From assembly GCA_009839485.1 (NCBI GenBank), contig VXPQ01000046.1, positions 124,001 to 188,000 on the forward strand: a stretch of 64,000 nt of DNA, in the 5' to 3' direction. The DNA is from Bacteroidetes bacterium SB0662_bin_6 (lineage in GTDB: Bacteria > Bacteroidota > Rhodothermia > Rhodothermales > VXPQ01). The translations under genes and the position numbers were made by a program. The notes beneath the pieces were generated by a model, which did not search any database, was not told the origin of the DNA, and saw only the letters and a program-made list of their open reading frames with translations. Positions 51,679-62,043 of this stretch are shown in pieces. The number at the start of each line of letters is the position of its first letter. Position 1 is the first letter of the stretch.

Positions 51679-54600
51679 TTTCGACGTATCGATCCAGTAT
51701 CGCCGGCGCTGGAACGGATAGCCCGGCAGAGAAATCCGGCGCCGTGTTTCCCCCGCGAACAATCCGGCGAATGCAACCGGGAGCCCCGCTTCGTACGCTG
51801 CTGCAATCGCCGCCACGAACCCGTCCCCGCCATGTATCGGCGACCCGTCTCCGGATGGTTTCTGCAGATTCGACAGCACAAGCGGCGATTCCGCAGCATT
51901 CCTGTTCGTGCCCTTGCCTGCCGTTTTCTTCGGCCGGACTTTATCTGTCTTTGGTCCCAATATTGAATGCGAACCAATCTGCACAATCACCTCCACCCCC
52001 AGATCGGCCAGCGTCTCCACACACTTGTCGAATACTTCCGGTTCTTGCGCCTGCCGGCGCCAGTATGCCGCATCGAGTGTTTCACCTGACGCCACGGCCC
52101 GACCTGTCACACTACTCACGACCGTGAGAGAGGGGGAAGCAATGATTGCACCTGTTAGCGCAGCTTCCAACTCGTCTGCTACAGGCTGCCGTTGTTCTGC
52201 ATCCGCGGAAACTGCCGCTGCCGCACCCCTTGCCGCTGCTAACCGTAATCCATCTTCCAAACCGAACACCCCTGCTGCCTGAGCCGCCGCAATCTCCCCA
52301 AGGTCGTGTCCAACCACCACGCTCGGTTGAATCCCCACGCTCGACCAGAGCGCCGTTAGCCCGCATTCCAGCGCGTAGATAGCAGGATAAGCCCAGGCAG
52401 CATCGTCCATATTTCCCGCGGCCCCCGGTCGGTTAAACATCACGTCCAGCAAGGAAAGCCCCCGCTCCTCCTGAAATGCTTCTTCGCAGCGATCCAAAAC
52501 CGCCCGTACCACCGGTTCGCTATCGTATAACTCTTTGCCCGAATCGCTCCATTGGGCGTCTTTTCCGGCAAAAGCAAAGGCTATTTTCGTCGTTGCCTGC
52601 GGCTCCTGATCCGCACGTATTTCTGCATCCGCTTCTGCAAGTGCACGAAGCCTTTCCCTAAGCGAGTCGGCATCCCGGAACACGATACCGGCACGATGTG
52701 CGAAATGGCTGCGCCCCACACCTGCTGTCCAGGCCATATCCGAGAGCGTCGGATATGCAGCGGCGCCATTCGAAGAAAACGCTCCGACATGCTCGTCGAG
52801 CCAGACCAGATAGCGCCCCGCCAGCTCCCGGAGCGCCTCATCCGACTTCCCTGATAACGGCAATAATCGCACAGTTCTCTCAACGAGGTCTTGCTCCGCC
52901 AGGGGCTGCCGGGCAACCGACTCTTGCAGGGAATCAGGCAAACAGGCCGCAACAGATCGCTCGGAACCCGTGGGCCCATGCCCTGCATCGGGTGTGGATA
53001 GAACACCCTCGGAAGATTCATATCCTTCCACGACAATGTGCGCATTCGTACCCGAAAGTCCGAAGGAACTTATCCCTGCCCTTGGCGGCCGGTCAGAATG
53101 GGCCGGCCACGTTGTCGCCTCGGAGGTGACCTGTACCGGCAGTTGCCCCCAGTCAAGATGCGGGCTTGGATTGTCAAAGTGTAAATGTTTGGGAATGACC
53201 CCTTTGTTCATTGCAAGAACGGCCTTGATCAGGCTTGCAACCCCCGCCGCGCACTCAAGGTGGCCGATATTCGTCTTTACCGAACCAATCAGCAGCGGGC
53301 GCTCCGCTGCCCGCTCCCTGCCGTAAACTGCCGCCGCCGCCTGCACTTCGATCGGGTCGCCCAAACCCGACCCCGCGCCGTGCGCCTCCAGATAATCGAC
53401 TTCCGCGGGAGAAATTCCTGCTTGCAACAATGCCTCCTCAATCACTCGCTCTTGCGATGGCCCGTTCGGAATGATCAGCCCCGCACTTGCTCCATTCTGA
53501 TTTACCGCGGAGCCCCGGATCACCCCCCATATCCTGTCTCCATCCGCTCTCGCTTCACGCAACCGCTTCAGGACCACCATCCCACAACCCTCCCCCCGTA
53601 CAAAGCCGTCTGCAGCCGCATCGAAGGTGCTGCACTGCCCGCTCGCAGACAACATCCCGAGCTCCATCATAAATCGTGTGATTTCCGGAGACAAAACCGC
53701 GCTCACCCCCCCGGTGAGAGCCATGTCGACTTCTCCCTGGCGCAATGCGGAAAGCGCCTGATGTATCGCCACGAGAGACGATGCGCACGCCATGTCGACC
53801 GGCACGGCCGGACCGGTAAGACCCAAAACAAAAGCAATCCGGCCGGCCGTTACGCTCATGGTGGTGCCGAGGTACCCATGCGTTTCCCCACTGGCAGCTG
53901 CGACATCCCGATAGTCGCCGTTGCCGACCCCGACATACACCCCGGTGCGGCTACCTTTGATACCGTCGGGCTCCATCCCCGCATCTTCGATAGCATGCCA
54001 GGTAGTCTCCAGCAACAGACGCTGTCGCGGGTCCATCATCCGCGCTTCGATGGGCGCAATACGGAAGAACTTTGCGTCAAATTTGTCAATTTCTTCGACG
54101 AATGCTCCGCGACGGGAAATAGCATCCGTAGAAGCAGGATCTCCGGCCACGCCGTCCCAGGAGCCGTTATCCCGGCGTCCGTCCGTTACCGCGTCCACTC
54201 CCGCTTCGAGCTGGCGCCAGAAGGTTGAAATGTCCGGAGCACCGGGGAATCGGCACGCCATACCCACAATCGCTATCCCGTTGTCCTCTCCTTCTGCTTG
54301 CACCTGGGGCTGTGGCTCGGGTCGAACCTGCGGAGGAGGGGCATCCCCGACTTCGCCAAGTTCTCCGACCAGATGAGCGGCGAGTGTAGCGATGTCCGGG
54401 TAATCGAACACGACCGTGTTGGAGGCCACGTATTCTCCGGCAAATGCCCGATTCAGGCGGTTCCGTAATTCCACCGCCATAAGCGAGTCCATCCCCAGGT
54501 CGAAAAACCCTACCGTAGCCGCCGGCGCCGTGGATAGCCTCAGCACTGCCTGCACTTCCTGCTGCAGGAAGGAAACGAGCAGTTCTTCGCGTCCCGCCGG

Positions 54601-57600
54601 GGTTCCCCTCAACCGGGACAGCAGGTCCTCTGACGAGGTGCGGGCATCGGTTTCGGCCTCCGGAGCAACAGACAGCAAGTCCTCCAGCAGTGGAGGGCGG
54701 TCTTCCGCCGCCTCTTCATACACTGCCCAATCCATCGACATTACCACGGAATTCGTGGCGTCCTGACGCACCAGTTGTTCGAATGCCCGGAGGCCCTGCT
54801 GCGGGGTAAACCAGCGGCCTCCGAGTGCTGTACGCCGGCGATCGATCCGCTCGCGTTGTTCCGCGGCTTCACCAATCTCTGACCACGCTCCCCAGGCAAT
54901 AGCCTGTCCGGGGAGTCCCTGTGCGCGGCGGTGACCAGCGAGTTGGTCCAGAAAGGCATTGGCCGCGGCATGGTTTGCCTGGCCCGGATTGCCCATCACG
55001 CCAACCCGACTCGAAAAGAGGACGAAGAGATCCAGATCCCGGTTTTCTGTCGCCCGGTGCAGATGCCAGGCACCCAGTATCTTCGGCCAGAGCACCGTTT
55101 CGAATCGCTCCCAACTCTGGTTGGTCAGTGCGCCGTCCGACAGTACGCCCACACTGTGGATTACACCTCCGAGCGGTGGTAGCGTCGCATCTATCCGTTC
55201 CAGCATCTGATCTATTGCGGCGGCATCCGTCACGTCCGCAAGTTCCACCTGCACCGTCACGCCGCGCTCCCGCAACTTGCGGATCGTCTCCTCTGCTTCG
55301 GCATCCGGCGCCCGGCGTCCGTTTAACACGATCGCTCCTGCTTCGTGGTCTGCGAGCCAGTCGGCCACTGCACATCCGATCCCTCCCAGACCGCCGGTCA
55401 CCAAATAGGTTCGATCCTGCCGCAAACGCCCTGTCATGAGCGGGGGCGGCGTCACGACGATCTTCCCGAGGTGCCGGGCCGATCGCATGAAACTCAATGC
55501 GGCCCCGGCTTCGGTGAGCGGCCACCTGCTGTGGATAATCGGTTTCAGTTCTCCTGCCGAAAGACCCTTCATCACACCCCGCAGGACTTTCCCCACCCAC
55601 GCCGGTTCGGTTTTTTTGAGGACATCCAATGCCAGGATGGAATAGCCTACATCCGGACGCACAGCCGCCATCTCTTCCTCGCTATAGATGTCTCGTCTGG
55701 CCATTTCCACAAACCGGCCGCCCTGCCTGAGACAGGACAGACTCGTTTCGATGAAACCCTCCCCCGTCAGGCTGTTCAGTACTACGTCCACCCCCGCGCC
55801 GTCTGTGGCTTCGAGGATTTCCTGGCCGAACGCTGTCTGGCGGCTGTCGAATATGTGCTCTACGCCCAGTGACCGGAGATATGCCTGCTTCGGTGCGCTT
55901 GCGGTAGCGAAGACCTCTGCTCCAGCAGCTTGCACCAACTGGATGGCCGCCAGGCCGACACCGCCCGCACCCGCATGAATCAGTACCCGTTCGCCAGCCT
56001 CAAGCCCGGAATATTCAAAGGACAGCGCAGCCGACACAAAGGCGCTTGGCACCGTCGCAAGTCCACTCACGGAGAATCCGAATAGCGCAGGCGCCACCAG
56101 TTCCTCCCGTGTGATCATTTGGGGCCCGAACGCACCGAAACCTAATCCGACCACATGGTCACCGACCGAAACGGTCGAGACATCGGAGCCTACCTCGAGG
56201 ATGCGGCCACACATCTCTCTGCCCAACAGTCCTTCTTCGATGAAGCCGAGTGATCGGAATACATCCCAGAAGTTGAGTCCGGCCGCGTCGACAGCCACGC
56301 GAACTTCCTTCGGCTCGAGAGGACGTGCCGGCAGCGGCTGGACATACGGTCTGTCGAACACCCCGGCAGGATCCGGAGCGAGCACCCATTCCATCTCCTC
56401 CGGGAAAGCCAGCCGTTCCGGCCCGTCGCCCGCTCGAACGAGGCGCGCCACCTGACGGCGCCCCGATCGATACGCGATGTGATTTTCGGAATCAGGATAT
56501 AAGAGTTCTTCGGTGAGATCGGGCTCCGGCGCCATCTCGCCGGGGTCCAGATCAATCATCCTGGGCTGCAGATGCACCGCTTCACGAGCTATAGCCTTGC
56601 CGAAGCCCCAGAGCGCTGCGCCCGCGAGTTCTCCACCCCGTTCCCGCTCCAGCACCTGGGCGCCCCGTGTGATCATCCAGACGCCATTGGAGGGGACCAC
56701 ATCGGAATCTGCGACGCCCTGAACCAGGGCCAGTGCGCTCGCTCCCGCTCGCCTCACGTCTTCGGCTATTTCCTCGGTTGTAGTCTGTTCCCCATGACCG
56801 TCCAGTCCCACAAGATGCACCACACCGCTGAGCGGTACATCGTCAGGCAAACCGGTCACAAGCGCTCCCCAGGACTCGCGCTGATCCATTTCCACGGCCG
56901 TCCTGAAAACCCCGGAACCAGCCGCTGCCGACCTCTCGTCTTCGGCGGCTTCGCTGCCCGCCAGCACGACGGTCTGGTTCCGCGCAGCCAAATCGACTGC
57001 CAGCTTCTCTGCAACCCCTCCCTCGTCCGCTACGAGAATCCACATGCCTCCCGGCTCTGTCACCTCAATCGGACCTTGCGCTACAATCACACCTTTATCC
57101 GGTGTTTTCGACGAGTCGGATTCATCTACTCCCAGAAATTCCACTTCCCCGAAACCCGCGTCACCGAGGGCCTGGCGCCACACGGCGGGGCTTGCCAGTG
57201 CGTGATGCGGGCGGTAGTCGTCGGCAAACCGCCACCAGCCATCCAACTGACCGAACGTCAGGTCCATCCAGCCCAGGCCACTAAGGTTCTCGAGAGCGAT
57301 CAACTGTCCGGATGGGGCAAGCAGGTCCCGGCAGTGTCCCAGCGTTTCCTCCAGATATCGCGTTGCATGCAGCACGTTGGACGCGATCATCAGATCGTAT
57401 CCATGGGAGTCGAAACCCTGTTCGATCGGGTCCTTCTCGATGTCCAGCGGACGGTACTCAATACACCCGCCCCCATCTCCAAAGCGCGCCTCCGCCTCGG
57501 AAAAGAAGCCTGCGGAGATATCCGTATAGACGTAGTCGAACTGTCCTTCGGGAAGTTCCGGAAGTACGGATGCGGTTGCAGATCCGGTGCCCGCCCCGAC

Positions 57601-60600
57601 CTCGATCACCCTGAGGCGCCGTCCTTCCGGCAATGCAGCCACCAGCGCCCGAACCGCCTCTCCCAGCATCCGGTTCGCCGCACGCGCCACGGGCGCCTTC
57701 AGATAGAGATCGGCCGCCGTGGGTTCTCCGCTGCTGAACAGTAGTGTCAGGGGATCTTCCCGGCCGCGAAGCACCTCGGCCAGCGCACGCCCGGAGCGCC
57801 GAAACAGCCCGATCTCGGTCTGACCATGGGAATAGAGACCCATCATACGGGTGGCAAACTCCTCAAGGTCAACAGGCATGTGCTCAGGCAATGCATCCTC
57901 CGGTCCCACGATCACGACAAACCCGTCGTCCGTCTCTTCCACCACGCCCGATTTGGCAAGCATCTCGAAGAGCCGCCGGAAGAGACGCTTGTGCTCGGGA
58001 AGGACGTTCAACTGGCTTCGCAACGCCTCCGTGTCCACGGTTTCGCCCGCCTGGCGCCGCCAACCCAGCTCTTCCAGCGTCGCGAGCGCACGGGACCGGG
58101 ACCATCGCTCGAGGTCTGTAAGCAGACGGTCCCGGTCTTCGGGATCTACGCCTGCGTCCGTCAGATACCCGGCGAACAATTGCGAGCCGGCCTCGACAAC
58201 CGCCGGGCTCGGGAAGAAGTCTGCGGGGACCATTCCGGGTGGAAGGGCGTGCTCGCGCCACACCACCTCATACAGCAGATCCTGCACTCTTTCGATCGCC
58301 GAGAGCAGGGAAGCCCGTGTCGCCCTTTTGACCGTGTATCCGCTCAGGCGACCGAGCAGCGCCCCATTCAGATCGTAGATGCGCATCTCGCCGCTCAGAA
58401 CCTCGGCAGGCTCGCCCGAATCGGTCTTCCCGTTGGTTGATGCATCGCTCAGGCGTACATGGCAGACGACCCGATCAGGCAACGGCCCCGCCAGCCACAG
58501 CCGTTCCCAGCCGAACGGCAGATAGGTGGCCCCAGCCTCGGTCCCTGCCAGATTGCGCGCTGCGCCCACCACCTGGAAGCAGCCGTCCAGCACGAGCGGA
58601 TGCATATCCAGTCCGTGCCTGGTCAGTGTTTCAGGAAGAGACACCTCACCCAGGGCCTCGCCCGGACGAGACCAAACCCTCCCAAGCGTGCGGAAAAACG
58701 GACCCAGGTCAACCCCCGTACTCGCTCTCTGGCGATAGTAGCCCGCCACATCTGCCGGCGAGAGATTGGCCTTCAGACTTTCAAAATCGATCCGCTCACC
58801 CGCTTCCGGATCCGGGGCGCCCGGCAACAGGCGACCTTCCACATGAAGCATCCATTCCCCTTCACTTCCCTTACTGAATATCTGAAAATCGTGCGACGAC
58901 GCCTGCTCGGAAGCGTTGAGCACAACCTGCATTTTCCGGCCCTCTTCCCCCTCTTCTTCCTCCTTCTCGAAGACAAGCGGGTTATATAACTGCATGTTCT
59001 CTACGACGATCGATCCGCTCCCCTCAAGAAGTGACGCCGCACAGGCCATAGTGCCGTAGAGCGCACCGGGGGCGACGACCCGGCCGAATACCCGGTGGTC
59101 GTTCATCCACACCGGATCGGAAGCAAACACTTCCGTCTCGAATGTGATTTCGCCGCGGGCGGACTCGTGCCGCATGCCCAACAAGGGATGCCCCGAACCC
59201 CGGCGCTGGCGCTTCGGCGCCTCGATCCAATGGCGTTGGCGCTGGAAAGGATAACCCGGCAGCGATATCCGTCGCCGCGTCTCTCCCGCGAACAGCCCCG
59301 GAAAATGAATCGGGAGTCCCGCCCGATAGGCCTCCGCGACGGCCGTTGTATATGCGCGGTCGGCTTCCGATTGCGATACTTTGGAAGAGGGCCGCAGCAA
59401 GCTCGACAAAACTACGGGCGGATCGCCTGCCGTATCGGGCCAGGCCAGGGTCGCCATCGTAGCCAGTACCGAGTGCGGGCCCATCTCCACCACCATATCG
59501 ACCCCGAGGTCCGACAGCGTCTCAATACTTGGAGCAAACGCTACCGGCTCCCGGGCATGCCGCTTCCAGTACGCTCCGTCCAGCGCTTCGCCGGAATTCA
59601 CCGCTCGACCGGTCAGATTACTGACCAGGGTCAGAGAGGGGGGCTTGATTGTGACTTCATCAAGAGACGCTTCCAGCGCATCCAGAGCCGGTTCCACCAG
59701 GGCGCTGTGGAATGCCTTGGCCGTGTTCAGCCGCCTTACCTGAATTCCCTCTGATTCGAAGTGCTTTGAGAAGGCCTCGATCTTTTCGACCGGGCCGCTG
59801 ATCACTTGGTGGGTTCCGTTGTTCGCCGAGATGCTTACCTCAATCCCGGCGGATGCCGCATTCAGGGCCTCGATTGCCGGCGCCACTCTTTCGGGCGGTG
59901 CGAAAACCGCGGCCATGGCGCCCTCTTCGATTCCTGACAGCAGGGTTCCTCGTGTGGCCGCAAACCGCATACCATCCTCCAGGCTGAATACCCCTGCCGC
60001 CTGCGCCGCAGCGATTTCCCCGACACTGTGCCCCATCACTACGTCGGGCCTGATCCCCACACTCGCCCAGAGTGCCGTCAGCGCGCACTCCAGCGCGTAG
60101 AGGGCCGGCTGCTCCCATGCCGTGTCGTCCAGTTGCCCTTGCTCTTCGGCCCGGCCGAACATTACATCCAGCAGGGAGGCCCCTCTTGCATCCCGGAATA
60201 CCGCCTCGCAACGATCCAGAACCGCTCTCGCCACCGGTTCCGTCTCGTAGAGTGTCTGCCCCATGCCGACCCACTGGCTTCCTTGCCCGGTATATACAAA
60301 CGCTATCCGGGAGGGGGTTTGCGCCGCAGTGGGCATGCCTGCCTCTGCAAGGGTACTCAGACCCTCGCGCAGCGACGCGGGGTCGCTGAATACGACGCCT
60401 GCCCGGTGGGTAAAATGACTGCGTCCCACGCCCGCCGTCCACACCATGTCCGCAAGGGCCGCCTCGCTGTCGGAAGCAAATTCGTCGGCATGTTCGTCGA
60501 GCCATGCAAGGTACCGCCCCGCCAGGTCTCGAAGCGCCCCATCGGATTTACCCGAAAGCGGCAGAAAACGGGTTTCGCGCAGGCCGCACTCTTTCTCCGG

Positions 60601-62034
60601 CAACGGCAGATCCGCCGCCATCCCCGGCGCCGTAACCGCCACTTTCCTTGCAGGGCCCCCGAACAACTGTTCATCAGCGGGCGCAGCGTCCGGAGGACAA
60701 TATTCCTCCACTAAAAGATGGGCGTTCGTTCCGGATATCCCGAAGGAATTCACCCCCGCGAGTCGCGGTCGTCCGTCGCGGCGCGGCCAGTCCATCATGG
60801 ACGATGTAACCTGCAATGGCAGCCGGTCCCAATCGAGGCTCGGGTTGGGATCCCGGAAATGGAGGTGTTTGGGAATCACCCCCCGTTTCAGCACCAGTGC
60901 CGCTTTGATCAGTCCGGCCACACCTGCAGCCGATTCCAGATGACCGATGTTGGTTTTCACCGAGCCAATCAGCAGCGGATTATCCAATTCGCGCCCCTTT
61001 CCGTAGACAGCGGCCACCGCATTGATCTCGATCGGATCACCGACGGTCGTCCCGGTCCCATGCGCCTCCAGGTAATCCACTTCCAAGGGAGAGATTCCTG
61101 CGTCCGACAGCGCCGTTTCGATCACCTCTTCCAGCGCGGGTGTGTTCGGGACCGTCAGCCCGACGCCGGTCCCGCCGTGGTTCACCGCCGCGCCCCGAAT
61201 CACCGCCCAGATTCGATCGCCGTCCGCCTCGGCCTCGCTCAGCCGCTTCAGCACCACGACTCCGCAGCCCTCCCCCCGCACGTACCCGTTGGCGGACGCA
61301 TCGAATGTCTTGCACTGCCCATCCGGGGACAGCATCATCGCATCCGCGCGCAGCTCATAGATGAGGCCGTTCAGGATAGCCTGGACGCCGCCTGCAATGG
61401 CCAGATCGGCCTTGCCCTGCTGCAGGTCCGCCACCGCATCATGGACTGACACCAGGGACGACGCACATGCAGCATCTATCGCCTTTGCCGGTCCCGTGAG
61501 ACCCAGTACGAACGAGACTCTTCCACTGGCGCCGTTGAGGTTGGTGCCGCTAAGGGCGTAGAGGCACCTGGCAGCCTCTGCGGGCTTGGTTGACTCCAGT
61601 ACCAGCATTCGGTACTCGTCGTTGCTGATCCCGGTGTATACGCCCGTGCGGCTCTCTCTCAGCCTGTCCGGATCTATTCCCGCATCTTCAAGGGCTTCCC
61701 AACTCGTTTCCAGCATGAGTCGCTGTTGCGGATCCAGCAGCTCTGCCTCTACCGGAGAAATCCGGAAAAACTCCGCATCGAACAGGTCAATGTCGTCAAC
61801 GAACGCGCCGTAACGACACCCTTCGCTTTGCACTGTGTCGTCAGAGAAAATCTGGCCCCAGCGCCCTGGTCCGGAACCGGGCACACCCTCCTTTACGGCG
61901 TTCCCGCCGTTTTCAAGAAGCTTCCAGAAAGCCGCAATATTCTCTGCGCCGGGAAACCGGCACGCCATGCCTACAATCGCTATGGGTTCTCCAGAGCGAA
62001 AAACCTCTCCTTTTGCCAAGCGCTTCCCGGTCAT
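51676..62034 (-). CDS. Type I polyketide synthase, KS-AT-DH-MT-ER-KR-ACP-KS-AT(inactive)
   Basis: 3452 residues. Module 1: KS (about 15-445; Cys190 in DAACASS, His325 in HGTGT, His365 in NIGH); AT (about 575-880; Ser670 in GHSVGE, KAFH at 773-776, malonyl-like); DH (about 945-1235; His980 in DHRVFGRVVAPG, Asp1150); C-methyltransferase (about 1330-1650; VIEVGAGTGSATA); structural KR part (about 1660-1870); ER (about 1880-2195; HAGAGGVGLAAIQL); KR (about 2205-2430; TGGLGGIG, but His2355 replaces the usual Tyr in GQANxAAAN); ACP (Ser2517 in GMDSL). Module 2: KS (Cys2750, His2885, His2925) and an AT with GHDLG and a deletion; then the post-AT linker YPFQRRRYWI and stop. There is no loading module or thioesterase. 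The order is that of iterative reducing synthases that make methyl-branched chains. Discrete ACP, PPTase and hydrolase lie opposite. Expression probably comes from a permease-type promoter at 62214. Confidence 0.95.
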   Translation of the reverse strand: MTGKRLAKGEVFRSGEPIAIVGMACRFPGAENIAAFWKLLENGGNAVKEGVPGSGPGRWGQIFSDDTVQSEGCRYGAFVDDIDLFDAEFFRISPVEAELLDPQQRLMLETSWEALEDAGIDPDRLRESRTGVYTGISNDEYRMLVLESTKPAEAARCLYALSGTNLNGASGRVSFVLGLTGPAKAIDAACASSLVSVHDAVADLQQGKADLAIAGGVQAILNGLIYELRADAMMLSPDGQCKTFDASANGYVRGEGCGVVVLKRLSEAEADGDRIWAVIRGAAVNHGGTGVGLTVPNTPALEEVIETALSDAGISPLEVDYLEAHGTGTTVGDPIEINAVAAVYGKGRELDNPLLIGSVKTNIGHLESAAGVAGLIKAALVLKRGVIPKHLHFRDPNPSLDWDRLPLQVTSSMMDWPRRDGRPRLAGVNSFGISGTNAHLLVEEYCPPDAAPADEQLFGGPARKVAVTAPGMAADLPLPEKECGLRETRFLPLSGKSDGALRDLAGRYLAWLDEHADEFASDSEAALADMVWTAGVGRSHFTHRAGVVFSDPASLREGLSTLAEAGMPTAAQTPSRIAFVYTGQGSQWVGMGQTLYETEPVARAVLDRCEAVFRDARGASLLDVMFGRAEEQGQLDDTAWEQPALYALECALTALWASVGIRPDVVMGHSVGEIAAAQAAGVFSLEDGMRFAATRGTLLSGIEEGAMAAVFAPPERVAPAIEALNAASAGIEVSISANNGTHQVISGPVEKIEAFSKHFESEGIQVRRLNTAKAFHSALVEPALDALEASLDEVTIKPPSLTLVSNLTGRAVNSGEALDGAYWKRHAREPVAFAPSIETLSDLGVDMVVEMGPHSVLATMATLAWPDTAGDPPVVLSSLLRPSSKVSQSEADRAYTTAVAEAYRAGLPIHFPGLFAGETRRRISLPGYPFQRQRHWIEAPKRQRRGSGHPLLGMRHESARGEITFETEVFASDPVWMNDHRVFGRVVAPGALYGTMACAASLLEGSGSIVVENMQLYNPLVFEKEEEEGEEGRKMQVVLNASEQASSHDFQIFSKGSEGEWMLHVEGRLLPGAPDPEAGERIDFESLKANLSPADVAGYYRQRASTGVDLGPFFRTLGRVWSRPGEALGEVSLPETLTRHGLDMHPLVLDGCFQVVGAARNLAGTEAGATYLPFGWERLWLAGPLPDRVVCHVRLSDASTNGKTDSGEPAEVLSGEMRIYDLNGALLGRLSGYTVKRATRASLLSAIERVQDLLYEVVWREHALPPGMVPADFFPSPAVVEAGSQLFAGYLTDAGVDPEDRDRLLTDLERWSRSRALATLEELGWRRQAGETVDTEALRSQLNVLPEHKRLFRRLFEMLAKSGVVEETDDGFVVIVGPEDALPEHMPVDLEEFATRMMGLYSHGQTEIGLFRRSGRALAEVLRGREDPLTLLFSSGEPTAADLYLKAPVARAANRMLGEAVRALVAALPEGRRLRVIEVGAGTGSATASVLPELPEGQFDYVYTDISAGFFSEAEARFGDGGGCIEYRPLDIEKDPIEQGFDSHGYDLMIASNVLHATRYLEETLGHCRDLLAPSGQLIALENLSGLGWMDLTFGQLDGWWRFADDYRPHHALASPAVWRQALGDAGFGEVEFLGVDESDSSKTPDKGVIVAQGPIEVTEPGGMWILVADEGGVAEKLAVDLAARNQTVVLAGSEAAEDERSAAAGSGVFRTAVEMDQRESWGALVTGLPDDVPLSGVVHLVGLDGHGEQTTTEEIAEDVRRAGASALALVQGVADSDVVPSNGVWMITRGAQVLERERGGELAGAALWGFGKAIAREAVHLQPRMIDLDPGEMAPEPDLTEELLYPDSENHIAYRSGRRQVARLVRAGDGPERLAFPEEMEWVLAPDPAGVFDRPYVQPLPARPLEPKEVRVAVDAAGLNFWDVFRSLGFIEEGLLGREMCGRILEVGSDVSTVSVGDHVVGLGFGAFGPQMITREELVAPALFGFSVSGLATVPSAFVSAALSFEYSGLEAGERVLIHAGAGGVGLAAIQLVQAAGAEVFATASAPKQAYLRSLGVEHIFDSRQTAFGQEILEATDGAGVDVVLNSLTGEGFIETSLSCLRQGGRFVEMARRDIYSEEEMAAVRPDVGYSILALDVLKKTEPAWVGKVLRGVMKGLSAGELKPIIHSRWPLTEAGAALSFMRSARHLGKIVVTPPPLMTGRLRQDRTYLVTGGLGGIGCAVADWLADHEAGAIVLNGRRAPDAEAEETIRKLRERGVTVQVELADVTDAAAIDQMLERIDATLPPLGGVIHSVGVLSDGALTNQSWERFETVLWPKILGAWHLHRATENRDLDLFVLFSSRVGVMGNPGQANHAAANAFLDQLAGHRRAQGLPGQAIAWGAWSEIGEAAEQRERIDRRRTALGGRWFTPQQGLRAFEQLVRQDATNSVVMSMDWAVYEEAAEDRPPLLEDLLSVAPEAETDARTSSEDLLSRLRGTPAGREELLVSFLQQEVQAVLRLSTAPAATVGFFDLGMDSLMAVELRNRLNRAFAGEYVASNTVVFDYPDIATLAAHLVGELGEVGDAPPPQVRPEPQPQVQAEGEDNGIAIVGMACRFPGAPDISTFWRQLEAGVDAVTDGRRDNGSWDGVAGDPASTDAISRRGAFVEEIDKFDAKFFRIAPIEARMMDPRQRLLLETTWHAIEDAGMEPDGIKGSRTGVYVGVGNGDYRDVAAASGETHGYLGTTMSVTAGRIAFVLGLTGPAVPVDMACASSLVAIHQALSALRQGEVDMALTGGVSAVLSPEITRFMMELGMLSASGQCSTFDAAADGFVRGEGCGMVVLKRLREARADGDRIWGVIRGSAVNQNGASAGLIIPNGPSQERVIEEALLQAGISPAEVDYLEAHGAGSGLGDPIEVQAAAAVYGRERAAERPLLIGSVKTNIGHLECAAGVASLIKAVLAMNKGVIPKHLHFDNPSPHLDWGQLPVQVTSEATTWPAHSDRPPRAGISSFGLSGTNAHIVVEGYESSEGVLSTPDAGHGPTGSERSVAACLPDSLQESVARQPLAEQDLVERTVRLLPLSGKSDEALRELAGRYLVWLDEHVGAFSSNGAAAYPTLSDMAWTAGVGRSHFAHRAGIVFRDADSLRERLRALAEADAEIRADQEPQATTKIAFAFAGKDAQWSDSGKELYDSEPVVRAVLDRCEEAFQEERGLSLLDVMFNRPGAAGNMDDAAWAYPAIYALECGLTALWSSVGIQPSVVVGHDLGEIAAAQAAGVFGLEDGLRLAAARGAAAAVSADAEQRQPVADELEAALTGAIIASPSLTVVSSVTGRAVASGETLDAAYWRRQAQEPEVFDKCVETLADLGVEVIVQIGSHSILGPKTDKVRPKKTAGKGTNRNAAESPLVLSNLQKPSGDGSPIHGGDGFVAAIAAAYEAGLPVAFAGLFAGETRRRISLPGYPFQRRRYWIDTSK

Positions 62035-62043
62035 TATTGTTCT

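Noticed and set aside
54928-55020. KR domain declared inactive because of His2355
   Set aside because: The rest of the KR is well preserved and a His at this position occurs in other bacterial synthases as I recall, so I report the change without claiming loss of activity.
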